Positions 13,513-23,925 of a stretch of 64,000 bases of DNA are shown piece by piece; the stretch's first letter is position 1; every line of letters begins with the position of its first letter. This DNA comes from Talpa occidentalis (taxonomy: Eukaryota; Chordata; Mammalia; Eulipotyphla; Talpidae). The notes under the pieces were generated by a model. It did not search any database, was not told where the DNA came from, and was given only the letters and a program-made list of their open reading frames with translations. Made by a program: the position numbers and the translations under genes. The stretch spans positions 97,967,258-98,031,257 of the forward strand of contig NW_023605194.1 of NCBI RefSeq assembly GCF_014898055.3, in the 5' to 3' direction.

Positions 13513-14030
13513 CTAGACTTCCTCCCCATTTTCACTGAGGGAGATGGTATGGATTTTAATGGTTGGAACTTGATGGTTCTCTTCCAGGCGGGGGGTCGAG
13601 GGCCCCATGCAGCAGCACACCTGCAAAAAGCTTTTACTTCTCACCCGGGCGGTGCTGCAGGCTGACTGGTCTTTGGGCACTGTAATCCTGGCGGATCCGC
13701 GAGGCAGAGAAGAGAAAAACTTCCATTCACAGACGCCTTCGGTCTTGGAGATCTTATAGAAGGTCTCGCCTGACCCCACCGGGATGCGCACCAAGTCCTT
13801 GTGCTGAGCCTCCAGGGCGTGGCTGGGCGGGTGCAGGGTGTAGCCCAGGGTGTGCTTGGAAGACTGCTTCCTGCGGAGACACTGGATTCGCAGGACATTC
13901 TGGAAGGCCTTTTTAAACTCTTGACTGGAGCATGGGTAGATGATGGGGTTGATGCAGCTGTTCAGGTATCCAAGCCAAAATGCTATTTTAAAAACTGTTT
14001 CTGAGGGTTTGGATTCAGGGAAGAAAGAGC
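13513..14030 (-). CDS. ADRA1A: Alpha-1A adrenergic receptor, terminal coding exon
   Basis: ADRA1A is a Gq/11-coupled receptor for noradrenaline and adrenaline in the plasma membrane; it activates phospholipase C and raises calcium in smooth muscle, heart and brain. This exon encodes 171 full residues plus two bases of a split Gly codon. If the protein is the usual 466 residues, the segment spans Gly295-Val466. It holds TM7 ([20 protein letters not shown]) with the NPIIY motif, helix 8 ([18 protein letters not shown]) and the whole cytoplasmic tail, ending SLSENGEEV then TAG. Phe308 and Phe312, known ligand-pocket residues in TM7, are present. The frame is open without lesions. The longer open frame to 14046 runs into intron and should be cut at the AG acceptor at 14031-14032. 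The rest of the receptor is encoded by exon 1, beyond the window. Confidence 0.97.
13639..13647 (-). promoter_or_regulatory. ADRA1A: Internal alternative 5' splice site in ADRA1A exon 2
   Basis: On the minus strand the codons for Ala-Arg-Val-Arg read GCC CGG GTG AGA, giving a near-consensus donor CGG|GTGAGA with its GT at 13644-13643. With 466-residue numbering the split falls after Arg423. From memory, human ADRA1A isoforms with different C termini diverge at residue 424. The site would remove the last 43 residues, including the CCC cluster and the SENGEEV terminus. The acceptor exons were not found. Confidence 0.6.
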
Positions 14031-14050
14031 CTGAAAGAAAACACACAGAT
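14031..14050 (-). promoter_or_regulatory. ADRA1A: 3' splice acceptor of ADRA1A exon 2
   Basis: The minus strand reads TGTGTGTTTTCTTTCAG and then GCTCTTTCTTCC. This is a good polypyrimidine tract and CAG acceptor. The exon then resumes as phase 1, with a Gly codon whose first base comes from exon 1, which matches the known ADRA1A intron position near the top of TM6. Confidence 0.9.
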
Positions 14051-14696
14051 TCATATACGTTATTTATAATCCAACAGGTAAATTAGTTCAGAAACCAAAG
14101 CAACAGACCACTAAGTATGTTTTTATGTCTTTAAAAATTTCTAATGATTCTAAGTAAACATGAGTTTCTCACATTGGACTGACAAGCTCCTGAGACTGTA
14201 AACTCCTGTAATATTCTCAAAGGCCATACTCACCTGGCCCACAGGTACATCAATTATGGAAGCAGATCCATTGGGTAGATTTGCACCAGTTCTGAATGAT
14301 AACATATCACTTGATGTCTGTGATGAAGCTTTAACTAATGAAGACATGAAATTGAAGCTGAGTCTACATATGTACATTGTTATGCCTGAACTTACAATAA
14401 ATTGGAATCCATTCAAATAATCCACATTAAAATTGGGGCACCTCAATATTCCCTTTTTCTTTGATGTAGTATTAGATAAGACACATACTGAAGCCTGGAT
14501 TTTTTTTCTCAAGTACACTGGTAATTATTACAGGCAATGTGATTACAGAAGTTTAAAACATTCACATATTAAGACACAGAAAGAATTTAAAGTGCAGAAC
14601 CACCACCAAAAAATGCACTGTTGGTTTTTTTCATTCATTGTCTATTATCCTGTATTTCTGGAATTGTATGGGGAATATAACCAAAATGAAAATGCA

Positions 14697-14970
14697 GGCC
14701 TCCCCTAGTGGCGCAGGCGGTTGAGCACTGCTCTGTGAAGCTGTGCGTAGCCTCTGCAGCGTGGGTTCAATCCCAGCCAGCAGGGAGAAACCCACATGGC
14801 GCGGCAGACCTCTCCTGTCTCGCCTGCCGGTTCCCTCAGCGGTGTATTTCAGTCAGTCTGCCTGTTCCGCTCCCTGTTCTGTCTCTGGTGGATCCTCTCA
14901 CTCTCCCGCACATCTGGCCTGTACCCCAGTTCTTGTATACATGAATAAATAAATCTTTAAAAAAAAAAAA
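14697..14970 (+). repeat. tRNA-derived SINE, copy 2, near ADRA1A exon 2
   Basis: This full-length copy starts GGCCTCCCCTAGTGGCGCAG, has a B box-like GGGTTCAATCCC, the conserved body and a 12-bp poly(A). Perfect 9-bp TSDs (GAAAATGCA) lie at 14688-14696 and 14971-14979. It is antisense to ADRA1A, about 670 bp upstream of exon 2. Confidence 0.95.
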
Positions 14971-15129
14971 GAAAATGCATACATAGTGCAAAAATGAAAA
15001 ATTATTTAAGAATTATGTAAAATAAATGAATCCTGGATTTTTATGCGAATTCCCTGCATGTTTACAAAATATTGGCTGTGCCAGCTTTTGGTCAGTGATT
15101 TTCAATTACTTTGAGGATGACTTTTGATA

Positions 15130-15302
15130 TTACAGTATACTCTCCTACTTAAGGTATTTCAGTGGCTGCCAGATGTTGTTAAATTCTTGTCAGTTGCTTG
15201 ATGTTCAAGGTCCTCCACTCTACTCAGCCTAATCTAGCTTTCTACCATTAATACTTATACTCTAGTCAGACTCATTACAAACTTCTCTCTGAGTCATTAC
15301 TC

Positions 15303-15354
<52 letters not shown>

Positions 15355-15480
15355 TTTGTCCTAAAATGAGTGATTATATCTAAAATGCCCTTTCTCATGT
15401 CCTTTACCTACTTGTATCTTATTTGCTAATTTACAAGCTGGGAATCCCTTTTTAGAGATCTTAACCTCTTCTACTGTAAT
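15130..15480 (+). repeat. L2-like LINE relic
   Basis: The pattern CAGTGGCTGCCAGATG, TTCAAGGTCCTCCACTC and, beyond an AT microsatellite, TGCCCTTTCTCATGTCC with CTACTTGTATCTTATTTGC follows the L2 3' region. It is diverged and the boundaries are approximate. Confidence 0.4.
15305..15355. repeat. (AT)n microsatellite
   Basis: About 40 bp of uninterrupted AT dinucleotides, with ATGT interruptions at both ends. Expected to be length-polymorphic. Confidence 0.95.
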
Positions 15481-15844
15481 TATCACTTTGGCAACAAAAT
15501 AGCAAAATCACAGAAAATTAAAGCAGAAACAAACAGGGATTATCTTATTTGATAAGTCAAGTTTCCAAATTAAATGATGGTTACAGAGAGGTCACCACAA
15601 AACAGTGACATTCCAATAGGGTACCAATATGATGATGGAAAAGGTGTCTAGGACTCACAGTTCTTTATTCTCTGCTCTGCAGAGTTCCAGTAGTTCTCAG
15701 TATAAAAGCTTAGAAATTACAAAATCCCAACCTTCTCTCTTCATTCCTTACAGATAGGTTGTAAAACAGCATCTGGACTTTCCTTCCACCTTCCTGCTTA
15801 TCTTTCTTCCCCCAGTTTTCAGTCATAGCTTCTGAACAACATGG

Positions 15845-16162
15845 TAGTCCTCTCTTACTGTGGTTTTGCTTTCTGCAATTTCAGTTACCCGTGGTCAACC
15901 GAAGTCCAAAAATATTGTGTACAATAAAATATTTTGAGAGAAAGCACATTCACTTAACAGTTGTTATAGTACATTATTGTAATTCATCTATTTTATTGTT
16001 AGCTGTACTGTTAATGTGCCTAATTTATAAATAAAACTTTATCACAGGTATGCATGTATAGATAGGAAAAAAACAGTATACACAGGGTTTGACACGATCT
16101 GTGGTTTCAGGCATCCACTGAGGTTCTTGGAAGTTCTCTTCCTTGAATAAGGGGAATGACTA
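15845..16162. mobile_element. Tigger-class (TcMar) MITE relic
   Basis: The left end reads TAGTCCTCTCTTACTGTGG and the right end AATAAGGGGAATGACTA. These are degraded inverted copies of the TAGTCCCCCYTTATC-type terminus. Inside are TTCAGTTACCCGTGGTCAAC and GGCATCCACTGAGGTTCTTG, typical of this Tigger-derived group. It is non-coding. Confidence 0.6.
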
Positions 16163-16227
16163 GACTTCCTGAGGGCTTTGGAGCAGCCCTGGCATCCCTT
16201 TTTGGTCTCAGGTTATGGATAATTTCT

Positions 16228-16667
16228 TTTTTTCTTTTTTGTTTTATATATTTTTTAATTTATTTAATTATTTTAAAAAGATTTATTTATTTTTAATTTT
16301 CAATATTTTATTTTATATAATTCTTACATTTTTTTCATCTTTGCACTTTGTATGCATTTTCATTTTGGTTATATTCCCCATACAATTGCCCCCCCCCCCA
16401 ATTTTGACCCTAGTCTTTCCTTTCCCTGCCCCTCCCTCTCCCACCCCGTAGTGTGTCTCTGGTTTATAGTTGCTTGTTGATTTTGATTTTTACTTAGTAT
16501 TTATTAGCCTTTTTCCTGGTCTCTTATTTACGTTTTCTAAATTCCTGCTATGAGTGAGACCATCCGGTATTTTTCTTTTCTTTCTGACTTATTTCGCTGA
16601 GCATGAGCCCTTCTAGCTCCATCCATGTTGCTGCAAGCTGCATGTGTTTATCTTTTTTGATTGCTGA
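16228..16667 (-). mobile_element. 5'-truncated L1, 3' end
   Basis: An inverted L1 3' terminus: T-rich start (A-rich tail on the other strand), CCCCATACAATTGCC, GTGTCTCTGGTTTATAG, TGAGACCATCCGGTATTT, then ORF2 C-terminal code ending at TTGATTGCTGA. A 10-bp TSD (GATAATTTCT) flanks it at 16218-16227 and 16668-16677. Confidence 0.85.
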
Positions 16668-16677
16668 GATAATTTCT

Positions 16678-16955
16678 TTTTTAAAAAGGTTTATTTTATA
16701 CACACAAGAGCTGGGGTGTAGGCCAGATGTGTGGGGGGTGGGGAGAAGGGGGTGAGAGGATTCACCAGAGACAGAGTGGGGAACAGAACAGGTATATCCA
16801 CTGAAATATATTGCTGAGGGGAGCAGGGGTGAGTCAGGATGGTCTGCTGTGCCATGTGGGTCAGCTCCCTGGCTCAGAATCAAACTGGTGCTGCAGGGGC
16901 TGCAGACAGCTTCACAGTGCAGTGACTTAACCCCTTGTGCCACCAGGGAGGCCCT
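16678..16955 (-). repeat. tRNA-derived SINE, copy 3, next to an L1
   Basis: The inverted copy starts with TTTTAAAAAGGTTTATTTTA and ends CACCAGGGAGGCCC. It sits in the right TSD of the preceding L1; TAATTTCT recurs at 16962-16969. The SINE therefore landed on the L1's flank after the L1 did. Confidence 0.85.
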
Positions 16956-17199
16956 GATGGGTAATTTCTAATGTAACTTTTTTCTTTTACTTCAGTATAA
17001 TTTCTTGATTAAGTCTTTCTTTTTCTGTTTTATAATCCCATCAGAATCATGATAAACTGCTGGTGTGTTTAAAATCCAATCTAGCAAACAATGCCCTAAA
17101 ATTTAGGAGCAAACCTCATAGTAATTATTATTTTTGATTTATTGCTATTGAAGAATCGTTATTTTACATTCTTGCTAGTGTTTTGACAGCATAGGATTT

Positions 17200-17492
17200 T
17201 CCGCCCCCTCAGGTATAGTCACTATAGCTTTCCCACTGCTGGAAACACAGAGTTCACATAGTTTACTGTTCTCCCCTAACCCCCTTCTCTTATCCCTCTC
17301 ACTCCCCCCACCCTTTTGAAAACCAAAGATCTATGGTCAGTTTCCAAAGGTTGTTTTTAAAATCTGTTGACCCTTTGTTTGGTTATTCTATATTCCACAT
17401 GTAAGTGACACCATCCGGTATTTATCTTTTTCCTTCTGGCTTATTTCACTTAGTATAAGCCCTTCTAGATCCTTCCAAGTTGCTGCAGGACT
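17200..17492 (-). mobile_element. Older L1 3' end
   Basis: The inverted L1 3' region shows GACACCATCCGGTATTTATC, TTCTGGCTTATTTCAC and CTTCCAAGTTGCTGCAGG. It is more diverged than the L1 at 16228, and I saw no clear TSD. Confidence 0.7.
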
Positions 17493-17601
17493 TCATAAAT
17501 ATAAACAAAAAATAAAACTAAATATTGCAAAACCAAAGAAGACTAGATGGCATGGTGGGTGGGTGAGCACTTATGTCTAAGTTCAATATATTGAAGAAAT
17601 T

Positions 17602-17619
17602 CACACACACACACACACA
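17602..17619. repeat. (CA)n microsatellite
   Basis: Nine CA units, perfect. Confidence 0.9.
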
Positions 17620-17694
17620 ATGGTTGCTAAGTAAGAAAGTATTATTCTTGACCCTCAAGGCTTAAAACGTTGTCCTGTAATTAGAATAAAATTA

Positions 17695-17885
17695 ATTCCT
17701 ATTGAGTGCTTGGTTTGAACCAGGGTCTGTGCTATACACACTACATATAAATTAATCACTGTTAAATGTAACTTGAAGTGTTAATATCTCCACTCAATAG
17801 CCTGTTTTACAAATGAAAAGACTGGTTTATTGAGGTTAATAGTTACTCATAGAGCTGGGGTTTGAAATTGGGCAGCCTTATTTTA
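17695..17885 (-). repeat. MIR SINE relic
   Basis: In inverted order: TATTGAGTGCTTGGTTTG, a core with ACACACTACATATAAATTAAT, ACAAATGAAAAGACTG, and GAGCTGGGGTTTGAAATTGG. The match is to MIR; divergence is high. Confidence 0.55.
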
Positions 17886-18289
17886 GGGGCTATGTTCCTT
17901 TTTGGAATCTGAAAATAAGATTACAGATTTCTTGGGGAGGAGGCTGGGGCATGGGGAGTGATAGTGCACAGCTGGGGGAAGCTAATTTGGAAAGATGTCT
18001 TTCCAAACTTTGCAGAGAAGATGACCAATGCCAATATGACTGTGGTTTTGTGTGAGTCAGTTCCAGAAAAAAAAATCATCTTAGATTATGATGCCTATAT
18101 ATTGTTCAATGTTTCCTTCGAACAGTGACAGTGACATGATGAGGGGAACCAGCTTCATTAAGGCAGGCGATGGCCTGGACTTAATGAGGGTATATGATTA
18201 GGGCACACCAAAAACTACCTTGTCTGGGGATTTCACTAGTTGTAAATCAGCTAGAGAGGTGGTAGTTGCATCTTTGAAGAATTTCAATT

Positions 18290-18492
18290 AAAAAAAAAAG
18301 ACAACAAAATAGTGGTTATCAGAGGGCAAGTGGGATGGGGTGGGTAAAGTGAGCAAAAGGGGTCAACTGTATGTTGGGGGAACTAGATTTTTGGTGGTGT
18401 CACAATTCAATATACATGGATGCTGACGTATAAAGCCACACCCCTGAAACTTACACAATGTTATAAACCAATATTACCACAACAGTAAGTAA
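18290..18492 (+). mobile_element. Old L1 3' UTR fragment
   Basis: It contains AATAGTGGTTATCAGAGGGC, TTTTTGGTGGTG and CTGAAACTTACACAATGTT followed by ATAAACCAATATTACC. These are the typical end of old L1M elements on the plus strand. Confidence 0.65.
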
Positions 18493-20330
18493 AAGACAAT
18501 GATTTTTGAATTTTTGTAAGGCAAACATTATGGTGATAATAAATTTTTAATGAAAAAAAAATGTATGATTTGGGAGCCTTGGAATTTCCCATGATTCCTT
18601 CAAGGACACTCTGCTAACAAAGTCCAGTTTTGCATTAAAAAAAAAAATAGTCCCTTCATTAGTCCTTCTTCCTCTCTGACCCTGCACTCCCCTGGAATCC
18701 AGGTTTGGTTAACCCAGAGCTGAGCTGTTGGGCTTTCTAACTCTGTGTGTCCACAATCTCGGAGGTATATGCTATTTTGAAGCATCTCCTCACTGCAGCC
18801 GAGCGTATGTGAGAAGGGAGAGTCTTGAAATGAATATATACCCTTGGAGTGTCAGATGTCTCCAGTTTTAACCCTCCAAGGATACTGGCTTGTTAATCCA
18901 GGCAGATTTCTAGATGGTAGCTTTTTGGACAGTGAAGTGGGAGATTCTTCTGGGCCTTCCCAGAAACGACACCATGTGGTTTATCCCATTAAATGTGGGG
19001 CTAGGCCTGCATGTGGACCTGCCTGACACCCCCAAGGCTGGCTCATGACATCATTCCTCCTGCCCGTGGTGTTTGTCCTCCTGTAGGGATGATTCTCTTT
19101 TGGTAGGTTCCGATCGGCTGGGGTGGGAGAGGTACTCACAGCTGCATTTCCTTCAGGAATTACAGGTGAGAAAAGACCATGGCTATTTTCTTCATGGTTT
19201 GCATTATTCACATCCTCAGATCTCATCCTTCCCTTATTTTTCTTCTCTGGGAAGACTGGGGGCCAGTCTTGGGAAAGACCTGTATTTGCTGGTCCTGGGG
19301 AGGGTCTCCTCATTTGCTGTCTCTTTCTCTGCCCCAAACTTCCAGTGCAGGCACCGTCTTTCTCTGAACTCCCCACTGTTTCTATCTCCAACCTCCATTT
19401 CTCCTTAGGTCCTTTCTGTCTTGATGACAGCGATACTCTGTGGAATGGAAGGCCATGGAATGCTTCTCCTCGTCCTCCACCCTCCTGGCATGGAGCCGCA
19501 GGTCCCTCCCACTGGTTCAGGGACGGACACCTCTGGCCCAGTCACTAGGTGGTAAACTCCTTCTGAATAGGTAGAGTGTCAATTTTGCTCTCTCCTGGAG
19601 CCTCAGACCTAATCCTGGCATGAAGGAGGCATCACCCCAATTTCTGCAGAATGAACGAGGCTCCATTACTTTGCTGCATCCTGTCACTCTGACCTCTCCT
19701 CTGCCTGACTCTCTGGCCCTGTACTTCTCATCCTGCCCCTGCCTTTATTCTGTTGTGTCCTTCCTTTTGTGTGTGTGTATGGGGGGGGGGCTCATCTCTG
19801 TTCATTCTTATGGGTTTCTGTGAAGGTATTTTGCTATCTTTTATTCCTTGCTGCATCATTTATTATCTAACACTATTTTTTGGATGATGTATCATAAGAG
19901 ATCCTGACTTCTGAATATTCACATGAACTCTTGTTTCTCCTGCCACTGCACGTTTGTTGCCAACAACCTCTGTCCAGACTCTGCTTAAAGAGTACCAAAC
20001 AGCTCCTGGAGTAATTTCTGGAACCCTGTGCCTTTCAGGTCGGGTCATCTTTTGCATGGGAACTGGCTTGGTTGAATTCTGGGGCTTTGGAAAATCCTCA
20101 AGCCTCTAGGGACTCCTCCCTTCATAGTGTTTCCTCCCACTATTTGATTGCTGCAGAATATCTGACACTGACCAACCAAAGCTTGATCAGACTGAGATGC
20201 ACAGTGCAGGTCTTATCTCTGGGCTCATCAGTGTCCTCACCCTCAGATGCTGATCAGTGCTTCACTCGGAATCCTCATGTCCACAGCCTGGCCACTAGGT
20301 TTCAAGGGGAAATTGAAGCTGATGATTTTA

Positions 20331-20601
20331 TTTAACGATTTATTTGTTTATGCATGCAAGAGCTGGGGTACAGGCCAGAGATGCAGGAGGGTGAGAGGAT
20401 TCACCAGAGACAGAGTGGGGAACAGAACAGGCAGACTGACTGAAACACACTGCTGAGGGGAGCAGCAGGTGAGTTAGGAGAGGTCTGCTGTACCACGTGG
20501 GTTGCTCCCTGGCCAGCTGGGGATCGAACTCGTGCTGCAGAGGCTGTGGATTGCTTCACAGTGTGGTACTTAACCCCTTGTATCACCAGGGAAGCCCTGA
20601 G
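20331..20601 (-). repeat. tRNA-derived SINE, copy 4
   Basis: Inverted full-length copy ending CACCAGGGAAGCCC. Perfect 13-bp TSDs (GCTGATGATTTTA) lie at 20318-20330 and 20602-20614. Confidence 0.95.
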
Positions 20602-20659
20602 GCTGATGATTTTAAATGATGTCACTGAAGTCTCTTTAGGGGGACCATATCATTCATTT

Positions 20660-20913
20660 TTTTTTAATAATAAATTTTATTTTTATATTCCCCCATACAA
20701 CTGCACATACCCCATTCTGACCCCAATCCCTCCCCTCCCGGTCCCCACCCCCCAAAAAGTGTCTCTGGTTCATAGTTTTTTGTTGATTTTGATTTTCACT
20801 TTCTTATAGTTATTCATTTTCCTGATCCCTTATTTAAGTTTTCTAGATTCCTGCTATGAGTGAGACCATCCGGTATTTTTCTTTTTCTTTTTGGCTTATT
20901 TTGCTGAGCATGG
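20660..20913 (-). mobile_element. Short 5'-truncated L1 3' end
   Basis: Only 254 bp, from the A-rich tail (T-run on the plus strand) to GCTGAGCATG. Perfect 13-bp TSDs (ATATCATTCATTT) lie at 20647-20659 and 20914-20926. The low divergence from the L1 at 43885 marks it as young. Confidence 0.9.
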
Positions 20914-22974
20914 ATATCATTCATTTCTGATCTGAGGCTCACTTGTAGACTGAAGGGAGACACTGGGAGCTCTACCAGCAAAGGCTTGGCCACTGTAGTT
21001 ATGTTAGGTAGGAAGTTCCAGCTACGTTTGCCCTCAGTGCCTCCAATACAAGAGGAAACCACTTGTTTGGTTGTCTCATATGGGTTTACCACTTCACTGC
21101 TTCAGTTCACTCTAAAACTCAATGAAAGTGAGTTCTCAAATTTCAACCCAGTGCTGGTAATTAGAGAGCTCCTCGTAGTTCTACTCTTTCCTCCGGAATC
21201 GGGGTGACTCAGTGTGGAACAGCAAGCTATGAGTCACCTGCTTGGCTTTAGCCTCCCAGTTTCTACGCTTCTTTTTATCTACCTGAAAACTTGACATCTT
21301 AATGACAACTTTGAAAGACATTGGGTTGTGATAAATCTTAATTAGCTGGAGTCACAGAATGCCAAGAATGTGAAGACTGGCAGAAATTTAGAGGCGAGCA
21401 AACACTGTCACCCTCCCCTCTACAGATAAAGATAATAAGGGTGAGGAGGGAATGTGGTTTCCACTAAATCACCTGCTCATTTGTGGCTCAATTAGGGCTG
21501 GACTTAGACTCTGTCTATGTCACCCCTTTCCATTTCTGATCCTCTGTGCCATTCAGCAATCCCACAAGGGCAGGGGAAATGTTAATGGCAGCACGCCTAG
21601 CTGTTGTCATTGGATGACAACCGTTTTGTGCAGATAATGAGAAATGAGGGGGTGGACAGTAGCATCATCAATAACTACATCATTTAAAACGTCAAATGTA
21701 CTGTTCAGACACTGGAAAAAGAACTTGTGGGTGATGATCTTGGAAGGGCTAATCTGAAGGCTATCACATTCTGAAAATTGGAGTTTAAATGATTCCATTG
21801 GAAAAAAAAATGAGTCCTCTAAATGAGAAACGAATGCTATGTGATCCTGGGAGAACATAATTCTTAATTGTTTCTCCTTGTCCAACTAGTGGCCTCTTCT
21901 GGGCATGTGATACAAGTCCGATGTGACTGGGACACATTCAATGGACAAAGGACAGACACAAGTTGTCACACAAAGAGCCATCCAGCTCCCCAGGCCAAGA
22001 AACTCCAGTGCCAAGTAACATTCAGACCAGTTGATATCTTTTCCTGAAAGAAAACTCTGCCCCACTGAATAAAACCCCAGAGATACACTGTAGGAATCAT
22101 ATGTAAAGGGCAGACTCAAGTCTACTGTCATCCTGGAGTCTTCCAGATGGCTCCGTGCTGGGCTGCTGATGGACTGTGTCACTGGGACTTGCTTGAGAGG
22201 CCACCTTTGGGCAGTTCTCAGCCACACTGGAGTCCTTAGGTGATCTGTCTGGAATGGTGGCCAGGAATCTCTAAGGATGCTGGATTAACTGCAGATTGCA
22301 CACCCAGGCTCTTGGCTCAAGGTTAATGGCTAGACATCCCATGAACTTGAATTCAAGTCTGTTTGTATTCAGAGATTCACATTCCTGGGAAGAGATCTTC
22401 AGCTTCTCCCTACTTCTCACAGGAGTCTTGATGACACAGAAGATGGTCACCCCTGGCTCCTAGCTGCCAAGAACAAGCTTGGCCTCTGGCTGTTGACCCT
22501 CTCTTAGCCCAGAGACATGATGACAGGGTCAAATTCATGGACAGGATGAGCAGCTGTTAGTTCAATACACTTTAGAAGGCTCTCACCTGTTCTCTCTTCT
22601 CCTCTTTAAGTGGGGCTTGAACTTGTAAAGTTCTCATTTTGTGTCTCGGAGGGAAGTAATGTAATTGCTCTCTTGAGAGAGTTAATATGTTGAGTCTTTT
22701 GAGCTTTCCAGCAGGAAGCCTAAGTAGCAGTCAAGATGAGGAGGGACAGAGGTCTAGGAGGGTGCAGTGAGCGGGGGAAGGAGGCACACCAGGTGGAACA
22801 GGGTGCTGGCTACCCTGGGAGCTGCCTAGTGTGGAATGGGAGCACTGCCGCTTTTCCAGGCACAAGGAGGTGAGGCCTATGGCTACTGTTTTCAAGGACC
22901 CTGCTTTTCCTAAGTTGACAAGGAAAGGGGTCATTTTGGGGAGAAGTTCTATCCTAGTTATACTCCTGCAATGT

Positions 22975-23375
22975 ATAATGACAAACGAGAGGACATAGAT
23001 GTGGTGAATACACACAGTGGGATACTACTCAGTCATGAAGAAGATGAAATCTTGCCATGTGCAACAACATGGGTGACTGGAGGGAATTATGTTAATCAAG
23101 TAAATGGGAAGGGGAAAGATAAATGCCATATGATTTCACACATTTGTGGAATAGAAAATGAAAAAGCAAACAAACAAAAATAAGCCCTTACACTCTAACA
23201 ACAGAATGGTGGTTACAAAGGGGGGAGGAAGTGAGATGGGTCGAGGGCTGATTGGGGTAATGGGTGGTCATGGGACATTTGGTGGTGGGTGTGGTGAGAT
23301 GCACTCCGTTGCTGAGGGGAGAGTATTCCTGAAATACTCACAGTGTTGTCAATAATGTCACTTTAATTAAAAAAA
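22975..23375 (+). mobile_element. Old L1 3' end, plus orientation
   Basis: It shows GGATACTACTCAGTCATGAAG, then CAACAACATGGGTGACTGGA and CATATGATTTCACACATTTG. This is the C-terminal ORF2 code and 3' UTR of an old L1. An oppositely oriented L1 fragment follows at 23515. Confidence 0.65.
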
Positions 23376-23514
23376 GTGCTTAGCAGCCTCTAGAAGGCAT
23401 GGCTGTAGACACTGGAGATGGACTCAGGAAAATGGAAATGGTTCTTGTCATTGGAGTCTGCAAATTATGTGTATTTCCGATAAATACCTGTTAAATTGAA
23501 ATGTGAATTTCCAA

Positions 23515-23925
23515 CACCCGCCTCCAGTACAGGATTTCCCCCCACTATAGCCACCCCACCCAAAGCTCTCACAGTCCTCCACCATAGTCCATTGTGTTCT
23601 CCCAGGCCCAATTCCCTTATTTCCATTCCCTCTGATCCTTTGTTTGGCTTTTCTATATTTCACCTATAAGCGATACCATTGGGTATTTTATCTATCTCCT
23701 TCTGGCTTATTTTGCTTAGTATAATCCCTTCCAGTTCTGTCCATGTTGCTGCAAATGGCATGAGTTTTATTCATTTATTTATTTGATTGCTGAGTAGTAT
23801 TCCATTACGATATTCTGTATACACATCTTGATCTACTTGTGTTTTTTTGGGGGAGGGGGCAGTTAGGTTGTTCCTGTAGCTTGGCTATTGTAAATAATGC
23901 TCCTATAAACACGGAGTGCCGGTTT
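23515..23925 (-). mobile_element. Old L1 3' end, minus orientation
   Basis: It shows TTGTTTGGCTTTTCTATATT, CTTCTGGCTTATTTTGC, CCATGTTGCTGCAAATGGC, GCTGAGTAGTATTCCATTA and TAGCTTGGCTATTGTAAATA. The order is that of an inverted L1 ORF2 C terminus and 3' UTR. Confidence 0.75.

Noticed and set aside
13513..14046. Reading the whole open frame to the ATG at 14044-14046 as an independent gene
   Set aside because: The first codons come from intron sequence upstream of a clear CAG acceptor. The protein begins in mid-receptor and has no start of its own.
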